A stretch of 6,471 bases of DNA, from positions 1-6,471 of the forward strand of contig NVRZ01000189.1 in NCBI GenBank assembly GCA_002401055.1, read 5' to 3'. Shown here piece after piece: positions 1 to 6,471 of the stretch (positions within the stretch are counted from its first letter, which is position 1; every line of letters starts with the position of its first letter). Both the position numbers and the translations under genes were made by a program. This stretch comes from Bacteroidota bacterium (GTDB lineage: Bacteria > Bacteroidota > Bacteroidia > NORP154). Under the pieces are notes generated by a model, which ran no database searches, was not told the origin of the DNA, and saw only the letters and a program-made list of their open reading frames with translations.

Positions 1-1
1 C

Positions 2-1192
2 GTGGATGGTGTTAGCTTTTGGGAAAACAAAGAGTTGGAAGAGGCTGGAATAGACAGGGAGCTGTTAAATAACCCGAATTACGTAAAAGCAAATGCTGTA
101 TTGGATGGCATTGAATATTTTGATGCTTCTTTTTTTGATTATACTCCGATAGAAGCTAAAGTTTTGGATCCTCAAATCCGTTTGTTTCATGAGTGCGCGT
201 GGGAAGCGTTAGAGGATGCCGGATATATACCGGACAGCTATGATGGGTTAATCGGAGTATACGCGGGTGCGAAATCCAATCCTTATTGGGGTGCATTATC
301 AATATTATCGGGAATCACTGAAACGCTGGGTTATTTCGCTACAACTCAATTAAGCAATAAGGATAGTTTAAGTACACTGACTTCTTACAAATTAAACCTG
401 AGGGGCCCTAGTTTTAATGTACAGACTGCCTGTTCCACGAGTTTAGTGGCTATTCATCTGGCAAGCCAAGGGTTGCTAAGTGGAGAGTGTGATATGGCTC
501 TAGCGGGAGGGGCTAATATAAATTTACCTCAGAAAACCGGTTATTTATTTCAGGAGGGGATGCTCTATTCTTCTGATGGCCATTGCAGGGTATTTGATGC
601 GGATGCTGATGGAAGCATTTTTGGAAGTGGTGCTGGTATTGTTGTGCTCAAGAGAATTGAAGACGCCATTGCGGACAGGGATCAAATCTATGCCGTTATT
701 AAGGGATCCGCGGTAAACAATGATGGAGACAGGAAACCAGGTTTTACCGCGCCAAGCGTTGACGGACAGCGGGATGCGGTCAAAGCGGCTCAGCAGATGG
801 CGGAAGCAGCGCCGGAAAGTATTAGTTATGTTGAAACACACGGTACCGCAACTACACTTGGTGATCCCGTTGAATTTGAAGCTTTAAAACAGGCATTTAA
901 CACGGAAAAAAAAGCATTTTGCGGTATTGGTTCGGTAAAATCAAATATCGGACATCTTGACTCAGCAGCGGGTGTAGCAGGTTTTATTAAAACGGTGTTG
1001 GCACTGAAAAACAGGCTAATCCCGCCGAACTTATTTTTTGATCGCCCTAATCCGCAAATCGATATTATTGATAGCCCGTTCTATATAAACACGCAGTTGG
1101 TTGAATGGAAGGATCAATCTCCGTTAAGAGCAGGAGTAAGTACTTTCGGTGTTGGCGGAACCAATGTTCACGTTGTGCTGGAAGAGGCACCG
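2..1192 (+). other. Ketosynthase (KS) domain, N-terminus cut off
   Basis: This domain carries out decarboxylative Claisen condensation of the growing chain with the ACP-bound extender. The catalytic triad is intact: Cys144 in QTACSTS, His280 in VETHGTATTLGDP and His318 in KSNIGHLDSAAG. The domain closes with GVGGTNVHVVLEEAP from residue 383. DPQIRLFHE replaces the more usual DPQQR-type motif and marks a subgroup seen in hybrid PKS-NRPS clusters. Only the N-terminal segment carrying the IAIIGM-type strand is missing, because of the window edge. Confidence 0.95.
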
Positions 1193-4100
1193 GAAATTGA
1201 GGATAGTGATAAACAAAGAGAATGGAAGCTAATTTGCATTTCTGCAAAGACTAAATCGGCTCTTGAAAGAACCGCCAGCAATTTGGCGCTCTTCCTTAAA
1301 AATAACCCAGAATCAAAGCTTGCCGATGTGGCTTACACAATACATGTAGGTCGAAAGCCTTTTGAACACAGACAAATGCTCCTGTCAAAAGAAAATGAAG
1401 GGGTTATAGAAGGCTTACCTGATGCTGGAAATACTCATGCCTGTAAGCTGAAGGGGAAAGAGCCATCGGTAATATTTCTGTTTTCCGGTCAAAAATCTAT
1501 ACCCGTAAATAGAAGCCTGGAACTATACAATGACGAACCGTTTTTTAGGAAGACCATGGATGAGTGTTTTAATTGCTTTAGGTCAATTAACAAAAATTTC
1601 CGAGATGTCATTTACACGTCTGATGATAAGAAATATGATAAAGCTTTATACAAGGAGGAAATAAGCCGCCCATTCGAATTTATGATCGAATATTCTCTGG
1701 CAAAACTATTTATGTACTGGGGAGTGAAACCTAATGCTTTAATAGGTAATACGTTGGGGGAATTGGTTGCTGCCTGCCTGGCGGGTATATTCTCTCTTGA
1801 CGATGCTCTGAAGCTGGTTCACTTAAGCGCCTCCATTGAGACAACTTTAGATGAGATGGAAATGGCCTTCAAGAAAATCAAATTAAACAATCCGAGTATC
1901 CCATTTATGTCCAATTTGACAGGGGATTGGATTTCCGAACAAAATGCCCTCTCTCCGAATTACTGGATCAAGCAGTTAAAAAATACTAAGGATGGTACAA
2001 TTGAAACAAAAAGGTTGCAGCAGAAAGAGAAAGTCATCTATATGGATTTTGGCCTAAACCCGGATTTAGCCAAACGCATAGACGAGTATTCGAATCAAGG
2101 TTCAGAACCGTATTATATCAAACTGTTTGAAGGCTCTCAAGATGATGCTGTCGAGACAAAGCAGGTCATTTCAGGTATTGGGCATTTATGGTTGAACGGT
2201 GTTGAGATAAATTGGAATAGATTTTACGAAGGGGAAGAACGATTTCGAATTTCGTTGCCCACTTATCCCTTTGATCGCGAGCGCTTTTGGATAGATGATG
2301 CCGGGCCTGTTAATATTGAAAATGCGGCTAGAGTATTGACAGGAAGCACCACAATTGAAAAAAACGGCTTGGAGACCTGTTTTTATCTCCCGTCCTGGAA
2401 TCGAAAACATCTGGTACATGATCTAAACCGAGACAATGAAGAAGAAAAATCTCTGCTATTGATATTTGCTGACGAACACGGCCTCGGTGATCAGATTGCA
2501 AAGATCTTGAGAAGGCAAGGCAATAAAGTGATTGTTGTTAAACAGGGTAAGACGTTTCGCAAAAATGGAAAGAATAAGTATGAGGTAAATCCGCAAAAGG
2601 GTGAAGATTATATAAAATTATTTGATCAGATTAAGCTGTCAAAGGGGACGCTTGGAAATATTGTTCATTTATGGAGTATTGACGATAATGAACTAGATAT
2701 TTGGGAAACCAGATCATTTAAAAGATCTCAGGATTTAGGTTTATTTAGCTTACTCTATCTGGTAAAAGCCATAGATCAGAAATATTCGAATCACGATTTT
2801 CGTCTGAATATCGTTTCAAATGGCGTGTGGGACTTAACAGGTAATGACCATGTTTCACCCGGGAAATCAACATTACTGGCTGCTTCAAAAGTCATTCCTC
2901 AAGAACATGGGGGTATAAGGTGTTCAACTATCGATATTGACATATCAGAGACCAGAAGCGCAACAGAAAAATGGTTGGCAAATCAGCTTGTTAGGGAATT
3001 TACAATGAAAACTTCTGATACTGTGGTTTGTTACAGGGGTAATTACAGATGGGTAGAAGTTTTTGAACCGCTTGCAATATCTGAGAGTCTTGAAAATGAA
3101 CAATTGGTAAAAGATGAGGGCGTTTACTTTATAACCGGTGGGCTAGGGGCACTTGGGATGATTTTGGCTGAACATTTGTCCGAAGAAGCCAAAGCTAAGT
3201 TAATCTTAAGCACCAGGGTAAACTTTCCAGAAAAGGGCAAATGGAAGAAATGGCTGACCACTCATGATGATGATGACAGTGTTAGCGTAAAAATTAAGAA
3301 ACTGCAGCAAATCGAAAAGTTGGGAGGTGAGGTTCTTGTAGTAACGGCTGACGTTACTAATCAAAAACAAATGAAAAGAGCAATTAAAGCTGCTAACGAG
3401 CATTTTGGTCAAATTAATGGGGTAATTCACGCTGCGGGTGTTGTGGATGGCAAGACGTTTAATGCTCTAAAGGAACTGGGCGTATCTGATTTTGAAGAAC
3501 AATTTCAATCTAAGGTGTATGGCATTGCTGTGTTAGAGAAGGTCTTTAAAAATGTAGAACTCGATTTCTGTTTATTAATGTCCTCCATGGCTTCTGTTCT
3601 GGGAGGTTTAGGCCATGCCCCTTACGCGGCAGCGAATGCATTTATGGATGCCTATGTTTTGTATCGGAAGGGATTGGGCTCCGCCCGTTGGTTAAGCGTT
3701 AATTGGGAAACTATTCACACTAGTAGGGAGCTGAAGAATGATTTACCAGCTTTAGGAATAAATGAGTTGTTCGTTACCCCTGAGGAGATGTTGATTAGGT
3801 TCCGGCAACTCTTGTCCTGGTTCGGGGCGAATCCGGGGGTAAACCGAATTGTTTTTGCTAAAGGCAACCTAGAGAAGAGACTAGATCAGTGGATCAGGTT
3901 TTCATCTGTAACTAATCAGGATCATACAATAGGCACCGACTCTACTTCTACTCATTCACGGCCTGAATTGCTTGAACCTTATGAGCCTGCGGGTAATACT
4001 ACCCAACAAGCGATGGTTCAAATTTGGCAAGAGTTTTTTGGTTTTGACAAGATCGGTATTCATGACAACTTTTTTGATTTGGGCGGAGATTCCCTCAAGT

Positions 4101-5602
4101 CTATCATGATAATTGGAAAAATTCACAAAAGTTTGAGTGTCAAAATTGCTATAGCTGATTTTTTCAAAGACCCAACAATAGAGGGATTGTCAAATCAAAT
4201 GGACATTACAGAGGAAAATGTCCTTGCTCCCATAGAAAAGGCGGAGGAAAAATCGCACTATCCATTGTCGCCTGGGCAAGAAAGTATGTATTTAACAGAT
4301 CGAATTCATAAAGGTACGGACAACAACGGCCTGTTTGTGAATATTGTAGTAGGTAAACTCAATAAAGAACGTTTTGAAAACGTATTTGAAGATTTGATAA
4401 AAAGGCATGAAATCCTGAGAACGTCATTTGAGTTGGTACAGGATATCCCACATCAAAAAATTAATGACGATGCTAAACTTGAAATTGAATATCACGAATC
4501 TGATGATGATGGAATTTCCAAGTTAATAAATGACTTTGTGAGGCCATTTGACCTCCATAAAGCACCCCTTCTAAGAGTGGGTATAGTAAAGATTAAGGGT
4601 AAATCACTGCTGCTAGTGGATATGCACCATCTAATTGCTGACCCTGTTAGTGAGGAAATACTGGTAAGGGAATTCTTAGAGTTATACCAAGGAGGTGAAT
4701 TACCGCGATTAGCTAACCAGTACAGGGATTTCGTGATGTGGCAGCAAAAATTAATTATCTCGGGAGAATTACAGAAGCAAAAAGAATACTGGGTAAGTGA
4801 ATTGAAAAAGGAGATACCTATTTTGAAATTGCCACTAAGCCATGACAGGCCTGATTTCCTGAGTTCAGAAGGTGATACATTTATCATTGAAATAAATAAA
4901 AGGGATACTGAGGAGCTACAAAAACTTGCAAAAGACGAGGGAGTAACCCTTTTCATGCTACTATTGGCCGCCTATACTGTGCTTCTGTCCAAGTTGAGTG
5001 ATCAGGAAGATATCATAGTTGGGAGCCCGGTAACGGGCCGTCGACATGCAGACTTTCAGCAGGTTATCGGAATGTTCTTGAATATGCTACCACTGAGAAA
5101 TTATCCAAAGAAAATTAAATCCTTCGAAGAATTTTTACAAGATGTAAAATCGCGAACACTCAAATCATTAGAAAATCAAGATTATCAGCTTGAATATTTG
5201 ATTGAACAAGTTGTGGAGAGCAGAGATTTAAGCCGAACCCCCATTTTTGATACTACATTTACTCTACTTCATCCTTCCGAACTAGATCAAATAGAGATAG
5301 ATAAGGAAGATACGAAATTGAAGCTAACTCCTTTTGAGTATGTTGGTGAGAAATTAGCAAAATTTGATTTATCACTACAAATAGAGATATTACACGATAA
5401 GCGACTGCGCTGTAGTTTCTTTTACAGAACAAGTTTATTTAAAAAAGAGATGATACAGGACTTCGCAAAGTATTTCAACGAGATAGTTTCTTCGGTTATA
5501 GCAAAACCGGACATCAAATTGCACGAGATTAACATAATTGATGAGTTACTGATTCCAAAATCCAATATACTTTTAGAGGAGGAAGGTGATTTTGGGTTTT
5601 AA
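2..5602 (+). CDS. Hybrid PKS-NRPS megasynthase, KS-AT(degenerate)-KR-ACP-C, 5' partial
   Basis: This is one polyketide extension module followed by the condensation domain that starts peptide extension; it acts in the cytoplasm on carrier-bound intermediates. Approximate domains in visible residues: KS 1-397, KS-AT linker 398-485, AT remnant 490-745, post-AT linker with LPTYPFDRERFW at 752-763, KR 794-1275, ACP 1333-1402, C 1419-1846, then a short acidic tail. The KS, KR and ACP catalytic residues are all present; the AT lacks its own and the C domain has an altered core motif. No DH, ER or methyltransferase lies between AT and ACP, so the expected unit is a beta-hydroxy extension. The frame is already open at the left edge and the usual first 20-30 KS residues are absent, so the GTG at position 2 is not the real start and further modules may lie upstream. 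It ends at TAA 5600-5602, 9 bases before the next gene, which suggests one operon. Gene type is near certain; the final product is unknown. Confidence 0.96.
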   Translation: MDGVSFWENKELEEAGIDRELLNNPNYVKANAVLDGIEYFDASFFDYTPIEAKVLDPQIRLFHECAWEALEDAGYIPDSYDGLIGVYAGAKSNPYWGALSILSGITETLGYFATTQLSNKDSLSTLTSYKLNLRGPSFNVQTACSTSLVAIHLASQGLLSGECDMALAGGANINLPQKTGYLFQEGMLYSSDGHCRVFDADADGSIFGSGAGIVVLKRIEDAIADRDQIYAVIKGSAVNNDGDRKPGFTAPSVDGQRDAVKAAQQMAEAAPESISYVETHGTATTLGDPVEFEALKQAFNTEKKAFCGIGSVKSNIGHLDSAAGVAGFIKTVLALKNRLIPPNLFFDRPNPQIDIIDSPFYINTQLVEWKDQSPLRAGVSTFGVGGTNVHVVLEEAPEIEDSDKQREWKLICISAKTKSALERTASNLALFLKNNPESKLADVAYTIHVGRKPFEHRQMLLSKENEGVIEGLPDAGNTHACKLKGKEPSVIFLFSGQKSIPVNRSLELYNDEPFFRKTMDECFNCFRSINKNFRDVIYTSDDKKYDKALYKEEISRPFEFMIEYSLAKLFMYWGVKPNALIGNTLGELVAACLAGIFSLDDALKLVHLSASIETTLDEMEMAFKKIKLNNPSIPFMSNLTGDWISEQNALSPNYWIKQLKNTKDGTIETKRLQQKEKVIYMDFGLNPDLAKRIDEYSNQGSEPYYIKLFEGSQDDAVETKQVISGIGHLWLNGVEINWNRFYEGEERFRISLPTYPFDRERFWIDDAGPVNIENAARVLTGSTTIEKNGLETCFYLPSWNRKHLVHDLNRDNEEEKSLLLIFADEHGLGDQIAKILRRQGNKVIVVKQGKTFRKNGKNKYEVNPQKGEDYIKLFDQIKLSKGTLGNIVHLWSIDDNELDIWETRSFKRSQDLGLFSLLYLVKAIDQKYSNHDFRLNIVSNGVWDLTGNDHVSPGKSTLLAASKVIPQEHGGIRCSTIDIDISETRSATEKWLANQLVREFTMKTSDTVVCYRGNYRWVEVFEPLAISESLENEQLVKDEGVYFITGGLGALGMILAEHLSEEAKAKLILSTRVNFPEKGKWKKWLTTHDDDDSVSVKIKKLQQIEKLGGEVLVVTADVTNQKQMKRAIKAANEHFGQINGVIHAAGVVDGKTFNALKELGVSDFEEQFQSKVYGIAVLEKVFKNVELDFCLLMSSMASVLGGLGHAPYAAANAFMDAYVLYRKGLGSARWLSVNWETIHTSRELKNDLPALGINELFVTPEEMLIRFRQLLSWFGANPGVNRIVFAKGNLEKRLDQWIRFSSVTNQDHTIGTDSTSTHSRPELLEPYEPAGNTTQQAMVQIWQEFFGFDKIGIHDNFFDLGGDSLKSIMIIGKIHKSLSVKIAIADFFKDPTIEGLSNQMDITEENVLAPIEKAEEKSHYPLSPGQESMYLTDRIHKGTDNNGLFVNIVVGKLNKERFENVFEDLIKRHEILRTSFELVQDIPHQKINDDAKLEIEYHESDDDGISKLINDFVRPFDLHKAPLLRVGIVKIKGKSLLLVDMHHLIADPVSEEILVREFLELYQGGELPRLANQYRDFVMWQQKLIISGELQKQKEYWVSELKKEIPILKLPLSHDRPDFLSSEGDTFIIEINKRDTEELQKLAKDEGVTLFMLLLAAYTVLLSKLSDQEDIIVGSPVTGRRHADFQQVIGMFLNMLPLRNYPKKIKSFEEFLQDVKSRTLKSLENQDYQLEYLIEQVVESRDLSRTPIFDTTFTLLHPSELDQIEIDKEDTKLKLTPFEYVGEKLAKFDLSLQIEILHDKRLRCSFFYRTSLFKKEMIQDFAKYFNEIVSSVIAKPDIKLHEINIIDELLIPKSNILLEEEGDFGF
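1469..2236 (+). other. Degenerate, internally deleted acyltransferase (AT) domain
   Basis: The AT fold is recognised by FLFSGQ at residues 492-497, by SLAKLFMYWGVKPNALIG leading into the nucleophile elbow, by ELVAACLAGIFSLDDALKLV after it, by IPFMSNLTGDWI and YWIKQL near the end, and by the standard post-AT linker. The elbow, normally GHSxG, reads GNTLG (582-586), with Thr584 in place of the catalytic Ser and Asn583 in place of His. The GQGSQ-type motif reads GQKSI. From the elbow to YW (654) is only 72 residues, where a complete AT has roughly 155-160. The RGxxMQ arginine motif, the VNAP/VSG region and the HAFHS-type selectivity and catalytic-His motif are absent. It is most likely inactive and kept as structural scaffold, with the extender probably supplied by another AT. 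Confidence 0.85.
2381..3826 (+). other. Ketoreductase (KR): structural plus catalytic subdomains
   Basis: The domain reduces the beta-keto group using NADPH. The structural half starts near CFYLPSWNRK (residue about 793) and runs to about 1035. The catalytic half has the nucleotide-binding motif TGGLGALG (1045-1052), HAAGVVDG, Lys1171 in QSKVYG, Ser1195 in MSSMASVLGG, Tyr1208 and Asn1212 in YAAANAF. The Ser-Tyr spacing of 13 and Tyr-Asn spacing of 4 match active KRs, so I expect activity. The segment where B-type KRs carry LDD reads VDG here, so I do not assign the stereochemistry of the alcohol. A run of four Asp at 1089-1092 sits in a surface loop that is variable in this family. Confidence 0.93.
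3998..4207 (+). other. Acyl carrier protein (ACP) domain
   Basis: This is a phosphopantetheine carrier that holds the ketide between KS, KR and the downstream C domain. The attachment site is Ser1364 in NFFDLGGDSLKS, preceded by an IWQEFFGFDKIGIHDNF helix-loop and followed by FFKDPTIEGLS. The GGDS form is shared by NRPS peptidyl carriers and by ACPs of this hybrid PKS subgroup; its position right after a KR argues that it carries the ketide. No residue looks damaged. Confidence 0.95.
4256..5539 (+). other. NRPS condensation (C) domain with HHxxxDP core
   Basis: It would form the amide bond between the ACP-bound ketide and an amino acid on the next subunit. Motifs in order: C1-like LSPGQESMYL (about 1422), C2 RHEILRTSFE (1468-1477), C3 MHHLIADP (1541-1548), C4-like YRDFVMWQQ, C5-like IGMFLNMLPLRN (from 1689), C6-like NQDYQLEYL (from 1725) and C7-like PIFDTTF (from 1747). 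Both lobes are present at full length. The catalytic second His is His1543 and the structural Asp is Asp1547, but the following Gly of HHxxxDG is Pro1548. C2 resembles ordinary LCL-type domains, not epimerisation domains. The donor-side ketide preference is inferred from the order ACP-C. Confidence 0.93.
5575..5590 (+). promoter_or_regulatory. Purine-rich Shine-Dalgarno-like stretch at the end of the first gene
   Basis: AGAGGAGGAAGGTGAT lies in the last codons of the first gene. It contains AGGAGG (5577-5582) and AGGTGAT (5584-5590), both complementary to the 3' end of 16S rRNA. It is 21 bases or more from the GTG at 5612, longer than normal spacing. The nearer GTG (5586) and TTG (5592) starts are in another frame that closes at TAG 5610-5612. 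It may recruit ribosomes for coupled re-initiation on the second gene, or it may simply be how Glu-Glu-Glu-Gly-Asp is encoded here. Confidence 0.35.
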
Positions 5603-5611
5603 GAAATTGTA

Positions 5612-6471
5612 GTGAATAAGGCACCTGTATCTATAGGCTCAGAATATACATCTTCAGATGAAGATCAGCATAATCTTGCCATTGCTGCAACAAACAATGT
5701 TAAAGCACGGAAATATTGGAAGCGTAAATTATCAGGAGCCTTAACAAAAACTACCATACCATACGAAGGTGAAAGAATAAAAGATAATAAAGCTGTATTT
5801 GAGGACATTGAATACAAATTATCACCCTTGTTGTCTACCGAACTGTTTAGGTTAAGCAACCATTCAAATAATCGCCTGCATTTGATTCTTGTTGCCGGTT
5901 TAAACGCGTTGTTACACAAATATTCATCCGAGGATTCCAGTGATATTATCATCGGTGTGCCCATACATAAGCAAGATGAGGTAGGCGAATTGGTTAATAC
6001 AGTACTACCGATTAGAAATCAGGTTGAATCTGGTACAACTTTTAAGCAGTTGCTTTTGAAGATCCGGCAAACGTATATTGAGGCAATTGATTATCAAAAC
6101 TTCCCTATCCAACTGTTACCAAACGAATTGGAGATAACTGATGCTGACTATGGCTTTCCCTTGTTTGATATCTGCATTTTGCTGAAAAATATTCACAACA
6201 TAAAGTATCTGGAAGGGGTTAGTCACAGTATCACTATGTCTTTTCAGAGAACGGGAGAATTCATGGATCTATCCATCCGCTATGACACTTCTCGATATCT
6301 GAAATCTAACATCCACAGGATAGCAAATCAGTTTGAGCAACTGCTTACATCTGCGTTAGAAGATGTGAGTAGGCGAATTGGTGATTTGATTATGATTACT
6401 GACAAGGAGAAAAAACAATTATTGCATGACTTTAACAATACAAAGAGTGATTACTTAAAAGAGATACCTAT
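5612..6471 (+). CDS. NRPS subunit starting with a half condensation domain, 3' partial
   Basis: The second assembly-line subunit is visible for 286 codons and open at the right edge. Residues 31-262 match the C-terminal lobe of a condensation domain: ARKYWKRKLSG near 32-42, LHLILVAGLNALLHKY, DIIIGVPIHKQ (from 111), ELVNTVLPIRNQ (C5-like), YQNFPIQLLP (C6-like, Asn163) and PLFDICILLKNIHN (C7-like, from 183). The N-terminal lobe with HHxxxDG is absent, so this part cannot be a complete catalytic C domain. Residues 273-281, DFNNTKSDY, are the typical linker just before an NRPS adenylation domain, which I expect beyond the window. The start chosen is GTG 5612; the only other upstream in-frame candidate before the previous stop is a rare ATT at 5606, and there is no well-spaced ribosome binding site. 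It lies 9 bases after the first gene and in the same frame, so translational coupling is likely. The half lobe probably links this subunit to the upstream C domain; that role is inferred. Confidence 0.88.
   Translation, partial: MNKAPVSIGSEYTSSDEDQHNLAIAATNNVKARKYWKRKLSGALTKTTIPYEGERIKDNKAVFEDIEYKLSPLLSTELFRLSNHSNNRLHLILVAGLNALLHKYSSEDSSDIIIGVPIHKQDEVGELVNTVLPIRNQVESGTTFKQLLLKIRQTYIEAIDYQNFPIQLLPNELEITDADYGFPLFDICILLKNIHNIKYLEGVSHSITMSFQRTGEFMDLSIRYDTSRYLKSNIHRIANQFEQLLTSALEDVSRRIGDLIMITDKEKKQLLHDFNNTKSDYLKEIP
5702..6397 (+). other. Stand-alone C-terminal lobe of a condensation domain
   Basis: About 230 residues correspond to the second half of a C domain, compared with about 430 for the complete C domain ending the preceding protein. 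Only about 30 residues, polar and without recognisable motifs, precede it, so the donor-side lobe is not merely diverged but absent. The lobe has kept its hydrophobic core motifs and shows no frameshift or stop, which argues for a maintained function such as docking or scaffold to the following A domain and against recent decay. Confidence 0.8.

Noticed and set aside
2..4. GTG at the left edge as the true start of the megasynthase
   Set aside because: Homologous KS domains need a further 20-30 residues including the first conserved strand; the frame simply enters from upstream.
545..841. 98-codon minus-strand frame over the KS region
   Set aside because: It is the antisense shadow of conserved KS sequence between the active-site Cys and His regions.
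2381..3120. Dehydratase or methyltransferase domain between AT and catalytic KR
   Set aside because: No HxxxGxxxxP dehydratase motif or SAM-binding glycine motif is visible; the length and the FYLPSW start fit the KR structural subdomain.
3263..3277. GAT trinucleotide run as a repeat element
   Set aside because: It only encodes four Asp in a variable KR loop; too short and coding to be a separate feature.
4492..4956. 154-codon open frame on the minus strand
   Set aside because: It lies wholly inside the C domain of the plus-strand gene, is rich in Ser and Phe as expected from antisense of Glu/Lys-rich coding, and shows no family motif.
5600..5602. TAA read through or recoded to make one continuous protein
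   Set aside because: There is no stem-loop or recoding signal I can recognise nearby, and both flanking protein ends look like normal termini; it is kept only as a boundary observation.
5603..5611. Terminator or promoter between the two genes
   Set aside because: The gap is 9 bases, with no hairpin plus T-run and no convincing -35/-10 pair; the genes are most simply co-transcribed.
5665..5964. 99-codon open frame on the minus strand over the second gene
   Set aside because: The plus strand here encodes clear condensation-domain motifs; the antisense frame has none and no promoter or ribosome site I can support.

Overview
The window is an internal piece of a modular polyketide synthase / non-ribosomal peptide synthetase (PKS-NRPS) gene cluster. 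It is almost wholly coding on the + strand, AT-rich by eye, and holds no RNA gene, mobile element or CRISPR array that I can see. The KS signature DPQIRLFHE, the KR and C domain style and the A/T-rich codons resemble hybrid megasynthases I associate with Bacteroidota (Chitinophaga-like), Bacillota (Paenibacillus/Clostridium-like) and some uncultured phyla such as Aminicenantes. The sequence alone does not let me choose among these.

Layout: (1) Positions 2-5602 hold a 5'-truncated megasynthase gene whose visible product is 1866 residues. Domain order is KS (N-terminus cut by the window edge), degenerate AT, structural plus catalytic KR, ACP, and a C-terminal NRPS condensation domain. (2) After the TAA at 5600-5602 there are only 9 bases before a GTG at 5612. 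This opens a second gene that runs off the right edge. Its visible 286 residues are the C-terminal half of a condensation domain, followed by the linker that normally precedes an adenylation domain.

Expected chemistry: the KS would extend a ketide chain on the ACP, and the KR would reduce the beta-keto group to a hydroxyl. There is no DH or ER. The C domain would then pass the chain to an amino acid on the next subunit, whose A and PCP domains should lie just beyond the window.

The main surprise is the AT. The GHSxG nucleophile motif reads GNTLG, and the middle of the domain (small subdomain, catalytic His region and substrate-selectivity motif) is missing in frame by roughly 80-90 residues, so the module probably cannot load its own extender unit. 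Other oddities are an HHxxxDP motif in place of HHxxxDG in the C domain, a half C domain starting the second protein, and a gene boundary in which both proteins share one reading frame across a single stop codon.
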